From: Skeletonema tropicum | Lineage: Eukaryota > Bacillariophyta > Thalassiosirophyceae > Thalassiosirales > Thalassiosiraceae | Assembly (NCBI GenBank): GCA_037178625.1 | Contig: CM074129.1 | Location: 3,100,001 to 3,164,000, forward strand | Direction: 5' to 3' | DNA length: 64,000 nucleotides | Part shown: positions 20,826 to 30,267 of the stretch, piece after piece | How the letters are laid out: each line of letters opens with the position of its first letter | Numbering within the stretch: position 1 is the first letter of the stretch | Made by a program: the position numbers and the translations under genes | Notes under the pieces: generated by a model | What the model saw: the letters and a program-made list of their open reading frames with translations, nothing else | Database searches by the model: none | What the model was told of the DNA's origin: nothing

Positions 20826-21366
20826 AGAACAGCTAACATCTTATGAGTAGTGGAATGTGTCTACCAAGTTGATAAGCCTAACCAGTAGTTTCTGTAAGGT
20901 TGTCACGTGGATATTATAATAATGCACAAGTTATGAGCAAATGCGAAAAAGAAGTAATTGTAGGTCGTAAACAGAACTGGTTTTAAGTTGTTGCCAGCCT
21001 AAGCACATCGTTAAAGCCTTACCCTACTTACTACTTCACGAATGATTGGACTGAATGAGCCGCGCGCTCTCCAATGATGGAGATAGTAGATAAGTTAATC
21101 ACTGTCCGTCAGCGTTTTCCGCGGTTTTCCTGTCCACGTGCTCTTAGTTTCGGATAAAAAAGATGGCTATCTCATCTTCTCCGTTCGGATACCAAAAAAT
21201 GTCCGTTCGATGCATTCGGCCACAAAAGCCCTCGACAACTACTTTATCATCTGCCTTGAGCGCTTGCTTAGTTGCTTGGTTGCAAGCATAATCGATGTGA
21301 ATACCTGGAAATCTCACCTCTAGAGAGTAATTGTTCTGGCAAGTAATAAGTGTAGCACCTGAGTTC
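20826..21366. other. Intergenic, no gene seen
   Basis: About 540 bp. A minus-strand frame here (21144-21593) overlaps the start of the next gene antisense and has no domain. The region presumably contains the DUF493 gene's 3' end and the promoter of the secreted protein gene. Confidence 0.35.
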
Positions 21367-24300
21367 ATGATGAAAAGGTTCTCTTCACTTTTGAAGCTGA
21401 TGCCTCTGCTTGTAGCGTGTCTGCTGCTAGCCTCGAAACGAACAGATGCGCAGGAGAACAATGATATGAGGCGAGGCATAATGCACAGTACTGCTAGTGA
21501 TAGAATTTTAGACCCTGCCCAGCCACTTGGTAAGCCTGAGAATAGAATTAGCAGACGATTGTACAAGTCACAAGAGAACACCTCTAGACACACCTATTGG
21601 CAACCTGGTCATGCATACAACAGCAAAGCAACAAAGAAGGATAGCAAGAGCAGCAAGTCGAAATCAGCCAAGTCGAAGTCAGCCAAGAGCAAGGCAGAAA
21701 AAATGCCCGTCTACCCTTGGATGGGTGTTCGTCCAGGACCTACACCAACAAGGAGACCAACAAAGAGACCAACTCCACGCCCTGTAATTACTTCTAACCC
21801 AAGACCAACAAGCAAACCTACCAAAAAACCTTCTTCCATCACTCCACCAACACTTCCTCCACCGCCAGATAAGTTTGTTGAAATAAGTATGGGTGGCGTA
21901 TTGGCTGCGACGAATTTGGAGCCAATCCCATCCTCAGGAAGTGATCAAATGAAAGAACTCGCGCGGGTATTCGAAGATACAATTCTGAGTAGCCTGGATG
22001 ATACTTATAAGTGTATTGTTTACGAAATCGGTGGTACTCCTGTTCGTGTTGGAGGAGTTCGGTCAGTGAGTTCTAATCGTCGCCTCCAAGGTGTTGCGCA
22101 AGTGAGGTTCACCCTTAGGGTAACGAAGCCGTGCTCAGGCTGTGATAAAGCTGACGCTATGATTTTGGGCTCTTTGGTGTTTGATGAAACATTCCAGACC
22201 CTAAACGAGAGCGCCGAATCGGGTGAAATGACTACTTCTTTCTGCAGTAATGTTGAAGGAACGGGGCTTGTTTCTTCTCCGTGTCAAGTGACTATTACAA
22301 GTGTGGAGGGTGCTTCATTGGACGTGAAATTCGTCGAAGATACAACAACTCCTCAGCCTACAACGCCGAAGCCTCCTACCATGCCACCTGTGAAGTGGGA
22401 CCCTACTCCCGCGCCGACTTTGAAGCCTGTTACCACTGCCCCGACAAGAAAAGGCGACACGGCTTCTCCTACCACTGCCCCGACAAGAATAGGTGACACG
22501 GCTTCTCCTACAGATGCAACAAATGCTCCCTTGACCCCTGCACCAAGTTCTACGACTGTAACACCTAGTACATCGAGTCCAATGATGATACCCAGCACAT
22601 CGAGTCCTACAATAACACCTAGTACTTTGAGTCCAGTGGCTGTGCCGACAACGATTGCACCGACAAGTCAACCAACTGGCACTCCTACACTAAACCCTAG
22701 TTCTCCAAAGGATACGCTTGCTCCGACTAGAGTATCGATTCCAACAAGTATTGCCCCTACTTCTACACCTCCTGGTGCAATCTATTACACTGGCTTCGAA
22801 ACTGGAGAGTTCCCGAATGATAGCTTCTGGACAACCTCAGAGTCAACACCATGGACCATCGATACAGAAAGAGTCCAAAGCGGAGTCTTCTCAATCAGGA
22901 GCGCTAATCTCGAAAGCGAGGAACTTACGCCCAGGGATTCTAATGTGACTTTCACAACCGGTGACGACTTTCCATCAGGAAAGCTTGTTGTCAATATCTT
23001 GTCAGGGGCACGAATGCCATTTGATGATTTGCAATACTTCGTTGATGGAGTTTTTCGAGGTCGAATTCAAGGCATGACTGATTTTCAACTTTCCACTATC
23101 CCAATGGGACCCGGCAAGCACGAAGTTTTATTTATATACAAGTTTAATCCGATTGGCCTTCCTCAATTTCCTCCTAAGGACTTTGATCACCTCGGTGCAG
23201 TGTATTTGGACAATGTATACTTCCTACCAGATGGTAATACAATATCTCCGACGCCGGAGAAGACTTCGGTTCAACCTACTGTGAATAGTAATCCGCAGAC
23301 TGTTTCACCGGTGAGACCACGTTGTTACTTACACACACTTTTGTATTCATGATGCTATTTCTCACTCACAAGCTTTGCACTGTATACATTTCTCTCTAGA
23401 CTGCTCCAAGCGGCGCGGTGACTCCTGTCCCATCTGCAACGGACGCAACGCTCGCTCCCACAACTAATGATGGAGCTCCTACTCCGAGTTTCTTCGACGG
23501 ATTTGAGAGAGGTGATTTCTCTGCAGAAAGTTGGAGTGTTGCTGGCGAAGAAGCTTGGGTTGTCGACCAGACAAAACCATACGAAGGCTCATATTCTGCA
23601 CATGTCAAAACTGCAGATATTCCAGAAAGCCAACTGTATTCCGAACTCAATCTGGAAGTGTCATTGAGAACCGCAGGTTTTATTCAGTTCTTCTTTTTTG
23701 CACCCATCTCTCAGCCTTTTGAAGCATTCGAGCTGTGGGTAGATGGACAGTTCCTTACACCTCTGACTACTGAAGGAGGGGAATGGGCTCAGGCTGGTTC
23801 AATCTTGTCAAGTGGCGATCACATTGTTGCTTGGAGGTACTCGAAGAACCCGGCTGGGGCACCAGATACAGTACTTCTCACTTGGCCTCAACCTGATTTC
23901 AGACTTGGCGAGGCATGGTTAGATAATGTGAAGCTACTTGGATCTACACCGTCATTTACAGAGAATTGGGACTCTGGTGACTTCAGTGCTCACCCATGGA
24001 TTTTATCAGGAGATGGGAACTGGTCAATTACTGACAGTGAAAAGGTTGAGGGTGAATATTCCGCTACGATAGCTTCACCTGATATTGAAGCCTCATCTGG
24101 CACATCAGATCTTAGTATCGACTTGATTACCGAAAAGGGAGGTACCCTAACTGGTGACAGGCTGCTCTCTCTGCAATCAACGTTCGACTTATTCCAAATA
24201 CTCATTGATGATATCAAGGTCTATGAATACTCCGAAATTCAAGATGAGTGGATGCCACTAGATGAAGTTACAATCCAACCAGGGAAGCGGCAAGTGACCT

Positions 24301-24419
24301 TCCGACTTGTCAAGAACCCGAATAATTTTGATGAAGCTGTCTTGTCAACAATTCCTGAAGAACCAAATTATCAAGGCCAAGTATGGCTCGACAAAATAGT
24401 CTTCACTGCCAATTCATAA
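21367..24419 (+). CDS. Secreted Ser/Lys- and Pro/Thr-rich protein with three related modules (candidate cell-wall/silica protein)
   Basis: Two exons, 21367-23310 and 23400-24419 (GT-AG intron of 89 bp, in frame), give about 987 residues. Residues 1-28 are a signal peptide (MMKRFSSLLKLMPLLVACLL, then ASKRTDA). A basic cluster follows: KKDSKSSKSKSAKSKSAKSK, with Lys and Ser alternating as in silaffin-type and pentalysine-cluster proteins that enter silica deposition vesicles. Long Pro/Thr/Ser linkers (TPTRRPTKRPTPRP; repeated TTAPTR.GDTASP) are mucin-like and likely glycosylated. Three modules of about 130 residues, starting YYTGFETGEF, FFDGFERGDF and FTENWDSGDF, share W.I/V/S.D......G.YS and a final A.LDNV pattern and look like beta-sandwich domains. 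An early globular domain (about 170-320) has paired Cys. Role in the cell wall is inference. Confidence 0.75.
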
Positions 24420-24825
24420 TTACCCGTTTTGTGGACAACTGTATAAGTATATATGTTGAAATGTAAAACATAGAATTCTACGTAAAGTAACATAGAATTG
24501 AATTCGTTTACTGCCACACTTTCACTTATCCAGCAACCATCACTAGCTCATATTACTACTGTATCATCATTTACTCTGCCATGCATTTTTTGTTCCATCT
24601 AAACATTTACTTCTTCACATAAATCTCTCCCTGTACTACCCTATTTTTTGCTCTCACACTTTCAAAGTCCTTTCTCAATTTTGGCACTCCCACCAATCTT
24701 CCAAGCCCTATACTTACTCATGAACAGATCAAATGTCCACTTTGAAATTCAAAATGCAAAAGATGGTATGCAACCCCAAGGCAAAGGAAAAAATTGCAAA
24801 ATTCTCCCCCTCTTTGTATCCATTA
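24420..24825. other. Convergent intergenic region
   Basis: About 400 bp between the secreted protein gene and the TLC gene, which converge. The minus strand here contains a plausible donor (TTTG/GTATGA just past the TLC stop) and acceptor (TTTCAAAG near 24737), so a short extra 3' exon of the TLC gene is possible. No independent gene was recognised. Confidence 0.35.
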
Positions 24826-25581
24826 TCATACCAAAGAAACAAGATTTCTCTCCATATTGCAGGGATAGAGAAAACAACGGATGCTGACCCATGTCACATA
24901 AAAGAATATACTGATGAGCTTGACTCGAATGGAAAAGAGTGATAAATCAATAACCCATGGGCCAAAGCCTTGTTTGTTAAACACTCTCCTTGCAATGAGA
25001 AGCCATGTATTGATCTCTACAATGAGACAAGCACCCATCAACCACCCCGACTCTCGTGGATGCATGTAGGGGATTAGCATATAAACGAGTGTTGCCACAT
25101 GATGTTGCACAATCACAGTTGGAGATTTGACACACGTCGGGACTTGTATGACCCAAATGAGATCCGCCACAAAGTATCCGACAGTTGTGGCAAAAAATAG
25201 AGGAAAATACTGCCCCGTCCACGCCTGCTGCAGAGATTTGTTACTGTCAATGAGGATATCCCAGTCCCAATTGATAATATTTAGTACAACCACTGGAACT
25301 AATGCAATCAAATTGAAAAAGTCGTGTAGGTCACGAGCATCATTCTCGTCGTCATTGGCGGGGAGGCCGGGTAGCAATGATTTCGTTTCCGCATCGACGC
25401 GGTAGTGATCTTCCACTAATAGACGGCGTCTGCGGCCCATTCGTGGAGGCGCCGAGGAGGATCTGCGAAGAGTAGCAATTTGACGCGATGACGACGGTTG
25501 TCGCTGCTGCTTATTGGCCTGGAGATTTTGTTGCGGCTTCTGTGGCACAGTCTGTGGACACATTGACATGCGGATGTCCAT
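24826..25581 (-). CDS. TLC (TRAM/LAG1/CLN8)-domain membrane protein
   Basis: 251 residues from ATG 25581. After a Gln/Arg/Ser-rich cytosolic N-terminus of about 85 residues come at least five hydrophobic segments. HHVATLVYMLIPYMHP and GWLMGACLIVEINTWLLIARR match the His-His..Thr and Glu-containing core helices of TLC domains, and ISIFFYVTWVSIRCFLYP matches the penultimate helix. TLC proteins sit in the ER or plasma membrane; LAG1-type members are ceramide synthases, while TMEM56/TLCD-type members handle or sense lipids. The spacing looks closer to TMEM56/TLCD than to ceramide synthase. The last helix of the fold seems missing, so a further 3' exon is likely. Confidence 0.7.
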   Translation of the reverse strand: MDIRMSMCPQTVPQKPQQNLQANKQQRQPSSSRQIATLRRSSSAPPRMGRRRRLLVEDHYRVDAETKSLLPGLPANDDENDARDLHDFFNLIALVPVVVLNIINWDWDILIDSNKSLQQAWTGQYFPLFFATTVGYFVADLIWVIQVPTCVKSPTVIVQHHVATLVYMLIPYMHPRESGWLMGACLIVEINTWLLIARRVFNKQGFGPWVIDLSLFSIRVKLISIFFYVTWVSIRCFLYPCNMERNLVSLV

Positions 25582-26203
25582 TTATGAATGTGTTGTACTA
25601 GGTGTGATGAAGTTCCAGCTTTATGTATTATAACAATTACACCACAGCATCAGAATAATAATTTTCAAAGCACAGCCAGTTGGAATCTTCAGTCCTTCAG
25701 TCCAATACCCGTGTCACCTTCCTTTCATTGTCGTTGAGTTTGCGTTGATTTGATTGAGATTCGCATCATCTTCTTCGTTCTTCGGATTCGGATTTCGATT
25801 TCGATTGGAATTTCCTTCTCCCATCTCTCCTCTACTAATTTAAGTACGACAAGTGCAGCGCCACGCACGCCAGCAGCGCACAGCGCACGCACGCATCGCG
25901 CATTTGTGACTTTCTCTTTCCGATGACCGTGACTGGATGGCGTCTGCTATGGTACCACTTCAGACAAAATCAAATGAGAATTTTTATTTACTGTGCCGCT
26001 GTTCATCAAGCGGAAAGCTGCATGCAAGGTTGACCTTATCTTTTTCAGTTTTCAGTCACTGTTCAGCGGCTGACATTGATGTGCAGTGATGATGGTTCAC
26101 ATTTGTAGTTGGAGACTAACTACGAGAGGACCTGCAAGGCATCTTATCAGAAACAGCCCATTGAGGAATTGCAAATTTCACAGACGCACTTCATTTAAGT
26201 ATC
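25582..26203. promoter_or_regulatory. Divergent intergenic region, TLC and serine-rich gene
   Basis: About 620 bp between two divergent start codons. It contains a GATT/TTCG-rich stretch (25745-25815) and a CGCACGC-rich patch (25860-25900). No gene is supported; promoters of both flanking genes are expected here. Confidence 0.35.
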
Positions 26204-27341
26204 ATGAATCGACTGCTAGGAAATCGGGGCAAACCTGCCGATGAAGAGGACGAAGTCACTAATGACTACAATGAGTGCGTTGCCGAAATAAAGAAGGAGA
26301 ATCCTTACATGGGACATTTGGCATTACAGCACGAGGCGATGAAGCGCGTAGCTGAACGGAGGGCAGCAAAACAAGACAGTGGTCAAAGTTCAAAGGAGGA
26401 TTTTGCTCCTCAAAGAATTGCGTTCAGGAGGAGATCGAATAACAATATAAAAGACACCAAGAACAATAAGGAGAGGAACTCAACCAACCAGTCATTAAGT
26501 CGATCTTTCATTGGATTTTTGAGTTCCAGTACAAACACACAAAAAACCTCCAACAAAAAAGTGGGTGTTAAGTCTCACGAAAATGTCATCGCTGGTAGAC
26601 GTACTAGTAACAATTTCGTCATCGCTGGTAGACGTACTACTTACTACGAAGAAGATGGTGTGCACACAGCAGCGTTTGCCATGGGGGACATTGAATTATC
26701 CGACTCTGAGGAAAGCAGCCAGCGCAGCTCCTTAAGTAAGAAGCTTAAGGAGCAGAGTTCACGCAGAGAATCTTTGATAAGACAGTCAGCAAGTCAGCAC
26801 CGCGCTTCAATCAATTCATCCATATCTACCTTGCGAAGGTGTTCATCAGATTTATCCATAGGCTCGACAACAGAAAATAGCGTAGAGTCCACAACTGATG
26901 ACAGTTCGAAACCGCAGCACAATCCGCAACTAAACAGCCATGACGACAAAGACTGTGGTGAGAAGGAAAGAAAAAGAAGAAGACATAATGGATTTTGTTG
27001 AGGAATTCTTGGCCAAGGGTGGTACTGTCCACCCAGCTCGGACCGAAATACCATTAGGAAAGGCTAGTTCAAGACGAGCATCACTATTCTCTGTCGAAGA
27101 AGACAGAGCATGTGGAGAAAGCACTTGCAAATCAATTACATCATTGGGAGAGGGGAGTTCTTCCTTAGCTGCACGTCGTGACTCACTTATTTGTGGTTGG
27201 ACAAGAGGATCGTTGAATGAATCTGAATTGATGGGTGCTGATGGAGATCTAATATGTAATTGGGATGCGTCAAATTCAGAGTTGTCATCAGAGACGAAGA
27301 AGCTGCCACGTGAGATAAACGTTGGCAGCAATCCATCCTGA
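26204..27341 (+). CDS. Serine/arginine-rich hypothetical protein, paralogue A
   Basis: Exon 1 26204-26957 and exon 2 27037-27341 join in frame across a 79-bp GT-AG intron (GTGAGA to CCACCCAG), giving about 352 residues. The N-terminus (DYNECVAEIKKENPYMGHLALQHEAMKRV) pairs with the N-terminus of the gene at 32230-33110 (GYKVIMEEIKREHPDLPPSV, then QQQMAIERF), so the two are paralogues. The rest is rich in Arg-Arg-x-Ser sites (RRTSNN, RRESLIR, RRASLFS, RRDSLI), typical of AGC/CaM-kinase phosphorylation sites, plus a direct repeat VIAGRRT. No catalytic domain is visible; function is unknown. Confidence 0.65.
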
Positions 27342-27394
27342 CGATAGATGATAGGTTTTGTAAATACTTATAGCTATCAAAGGTTTGTTTACGT

Positions 27395-29509
27395 TTATGC
27401 CGTACTTTGTAACGCTGCGTGAATGTCTTCCATCTTCATGTCATTAGTCTCTATCAACAGAGAATCGGCCTTGTCTAGACTACCCATGTACCTCTCAACA
27501 TCCATCTTAGTCCCGGGCCTTGCCCTCAGTAACACAGGGGCACTTAGTCGTGGTGTCTCCGGTGCTGCAACTACTCTATGGACTGATGCAGGGATATTGT
27601 TGCGAGAGGTAATCTGGAGGAGCTCACCTGGCATGACTATCAAATAACGACTATGCCATGGGAACTTTGCGTCCATCTCTCCTTTTGGATCAACACTCTT
27701 TGCGTGCTTGCGAGCATTCAATTCGGGTCTGTACCACTGTAGCGAGTCTTCGTCGTAAACTTCCAGGCCACTAACAGCAGCAGCCGGGACAATGGTAACA
27801 AAGGTTGTATCGGTATGTGCTCCAAAAATCTCACTTGGTTTTGCTTTCCTTTTTGAACCCTGTCCATTCGAGTATCGGCAGATTCTATGGGGGCTCATAC
27901 TCACTTGTCCTTCATCATGTTCAATGTTGACAGACTCTGATAGAGGCTTTCCATCGTCCATGATTTCTTCAGTTAACAATGTTGCAGCTTCTGATGCAAG
28001 AATACTAGCTCGAGCAATATCATCATCCGAAGGTTGTGTATTCTCATCCATAACACCAGATACTGTAGCTTCTTCAAAAGATAATCCTGCGATTGAGGGC
28101 GAATCTTCATCCTGGGTCACAACGGATCCGACTGTTACAAAAGCGCCCGCCTCATCACTTGATGCAGCTGTGGCAATCCGGACAATGTCTTTTCCCACTT
28201 CGGACATAATATTGAAAGCGTCAACCATATTCTTGGCACCTTCTTCACCGATAACCGACGAAGTCTCCTTTGGTAACAACGAGCCATCTGTTCTACTTAT
28301 TCTGGTCTCAAGGAATTGATTGTCACCATCTTTAAAGCTCGCGTATCCCACCATCGCATGAGAAGAACCAACTCCCTCTGCTGGTCCCATTGCTGGTATA
28401 GTGCTTGCAGCATCTCCTTCAACAACTTGTTTGAAGAAAGATTCAGTTGCTCCCCACATTCCAGACATGGTTTCAGCAACCTCGGGAGATTTATCTCCGT
28501 CGGTCAAATCCACGATGATGCATCCATGATTGGCAAGTGAATCCATCACGTGAAGCAAAGTCTTCCGGTTCTCGCTTCCATCTGGATTTCTACTAGCTTT
28601 CAAGAGAGAGCTCCTTTGAATGACATTGTAGCCCATACTCGTCCCACCGCGATAGGCATTGAACTCATCTTGGGCTTCGGTCGGAGCTGCGTTAACACGT
28701 TGCACACAATCGGTGGCCAAATCCTTCAATGAGCCAATATCATCGCCTGGCAGGAGCATTCCCTTCTCCTTCGCTTCTTCCCAAAGAGTACCATCTGGAT
28801 CTAATGCTTTCAATAATGCTTCCAAATCCATCGCCTTCTTACGTGAAGGAACCTCACGCACGACGAAACTGAATCCGTCACCTGGTTCCCAGCCACCCTT
28901 GGCAATGGCATCGGTGAATGACTCATAAGATGTCGACCCATCTTCTCCCTTGATAACATTCCCTGTCTCAGAATCAACAAATGAGACGCTTTCAATTTGA
29001 CCCCAAGCACCTTCATCTTGCATCGATTCATCATCGCCCAAGTTCAAAGTGTAACCATTGCTATCCATGGCAACCTTCACCGCCTCTTTCGCACTTGCAT
29101 CCATAGAGTAAAGCAAATACACATCACCAAGCTCTTCAGGAATCCCATTTGGAAATTGTTTGGATGCCACAACCATCAGTGCCTCATGCATACGCCGACT
29201 CAAATCACCAATTCCGAACGTTTTACCATTAATACCAACGTCCATGTAGGTGGAATCATCTTTGCTATTTTGCATCTCTGCAGGCATGAAATCTATACTA
29301 GTGGACTTTTTCATCCAGTTCCCGTCCATGTTTTCAGTTTCATCGAACATGCCACTGGCGTCTTCGTCGACATCGGAGTTTTTGATTGCTGTCCGTATTC
29401 TACCTTGAATGCGTTGCAATGATGGTATTGATGTCATCGTCATCGGAGCGAATGATGAAACTGCACCCATCAGGAGAAGGGCACTAGTAGTTGCCAGTTT
29501 ACGTGACAT
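27395..29509 (-). CDS. Plastid-targeted 2-oxoglutarate/Fe(II) oxygenase-like protein
   Basis: A 704-residue single-exon frame with ATG at 29509. MSRKLATTSALLLMGAVSSFAP is a signal peptide with an SSFAP plastid motif. The C-terminal third resembles the isopenicillin N synthase-type double-stranded beta-helix: HTD in FGAHTDTTFVTIVP gives the first metal His and Asp, VHRVV supplies the distal His, and RLSAPVLLRARPG has the Arg-x-Ser that binds 2-oxoglutarate. The N-terminal half is acidic and unrecognised, with a DIN-like segment (HGCIIVDLTDGDKSPEVAE) of the non-haem oxygenase N-terminus. Substrate cannot be named. It is convergent with paralogue A. Confidence 0.7.
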   Translation of the reverse strand: MSRKLATTSALLLMGAVSSFAPMTMTSIPSLQRIQGRIRTAIKNSDVDEDASGMFDETENMDGNWMKKSTSIDFMPAEMQNSKDDSTYMDVGINGKTFGIGDLSRRMHEALMVVASKQFPNGIPEELGDVYLLYSMDASAKEAVKVAMDSNGYTLNLGDDESMQDEGAWGQIESVSFVDSETGNVIKGEDGSTSYESFTDAIAKGGWEPGDGFSFVVREVPSRKKAMDLEALLKALDPDGTLWEEAKEKGMLLPGDDIGSLKDLATDCVQRVNAAPTEAQDEFNAYRGGTSMGYNVIQRSSLLKASRNPDGSENRKTLLHVMDSLANHGCIIVDLTDGDKSPEVAETMSGMWGATESFFKQVVEGDAASTIPAMGPAEGVGSSHAMVGYASFKDGDNQFLETRISRTDGSLLPKETSSVIGEEGAKNMVDAFNIMSEVGKDIVRIATAASSDEAGAFVTVGSVVTQDEDSPSIAGLSFEEATVSGVMDENTQPSDDDIARASILASEAATLLTEEIMDDGKPLSESVNIEHDEGQVSMSPHRICRYSNGQGSKRKAKPSEIFGAHTDTTFVTIVPAAAVSGLEVYDEDSLQWYRPELNARKHAKSVDPKGEMDAKFPWHSRYLIVMPGELLQITSRNNIPASVHRVVAAPETPRLSAPVLLRARPGTKMDVERYMGSLDKADSLLIETNDMKMEDIHAALQSTA

Positions 29510-29930
29510 GATGATATTGTTTGAGTCGTCGCCTGATGTTGGCTTGAGAGGAATCTACTTCTCAATATTATTTGTGCTCTCCGAACTTCAGACAATCCGA
29601 GTGGAGGCAGCTAGCTAACAACTTGACAAGTACCTACTATATGGTATCAACTGCACTGACGTGCTCAAAAGCAAAAGAGTTCGTGTGCGGTGTATGTGCG
29701 GTGATGAGATGATGCGATGAATGAGTTGACGAGCAGTGAGCCAGTCTGTCCCTACTGTCACTGTGACTGTGACAAAAGTACTGATCCATCATCATCACAC
29801 TAACACCATCGATCATGATGACTAGCCTCGCTGACGCTCGTCTAGCCGCTGCGCGGCAATTTTCAATTTTCCGTTCACACAATTCCGTCCGACATTCTAC
29901 CAGCCTCTCTCTCTCTCATCTCCCTATCGA
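29510..29930. other. Intergenic, no gene seen
   Basis: About 420 bp between the oxygenase start and the minisatellites. It presumably holds the oxygenase promoter. Short frames on both strands lack domains. Confidence 0.35.
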
Positions 29931-30023
29931 CGCTCCTTGACAGCTCCTTGACAGCTCCTTGACAGCTCCTTGACAGCTCCTTGACAGCTCCTTGACAGCT
30001 CCTTGACAGCTCCTTGACAGCTC
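29931..30023. repeat. 11-bp minisatellite upstream of IPI3
   Basis: About eight head-to-tail, almost perfect copies of the 11-bp unit CTCCTTGACAG. It lies 245-340 bp before the IPI3 start codon, so it may be in the promoter or transcribed leader. Confidence 0.9.
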
Positions 30024-30060
30024 CTGAAGATCAAGCCAATCAAAGAAAGAGTCGATCGAA

Positions 30061-30226
30061 AATGCCCGTGAAGGCCAAAGGACACGCCAAAGGGCCCGGA
30101 CAGAACGACAGAACTACCGACCGACAGAACGACAGAACGAACGACAGAACGAACGACAGAACGAACGACAGAACGAACGACAGAACGAACGACAGAACGA
30201 ACGACTTAGCTCCTCTCATTATTTAG
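30061..30226 (+). CDS. Possible upstream ORF encoding (NDRT) repeats
   Basis: An ATG at 30061 opens a 54-codon frame ending 41 bp before the IPI3 start codon. Its product is basic at the N-terminus (MPVKAKGHAKGPG) and then six to seven NDRT repeats, encoded by a 12-bp minisatellite (about 30120-30206, unit ACGAACGACAGA), ending LAPLII. The period of 12 keeps frame. It could be a regulatory uORF of IPI3 or merely a chance frame in repeat DNA; there is no homology support. Confidence 0.35.
30120..30206. repeat. 12-bp minisatellite in IPI3 leader
   Basis: About seven near-perfect copies of ACGAACGACAGA. It is distinct in sequence from the 11-bp minisatellite 100 bp upstream. It codes the NDRT repeats of the small upstream frame. 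Confidence 0.85.
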
Positions 30227-30267
30227 ATCATGGTCCATAGGGCATTTCACACCAAAGAACTCTCCCA

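Noticed and set aside
26940..27341. Second frame after paralogue A as a separate gene or frameshift
   Set aside because: A normal 79-bp GT-AG intron (26958-27036) joins it in frame to the first exon, so neither is needed. The same holds for 32230-32586.
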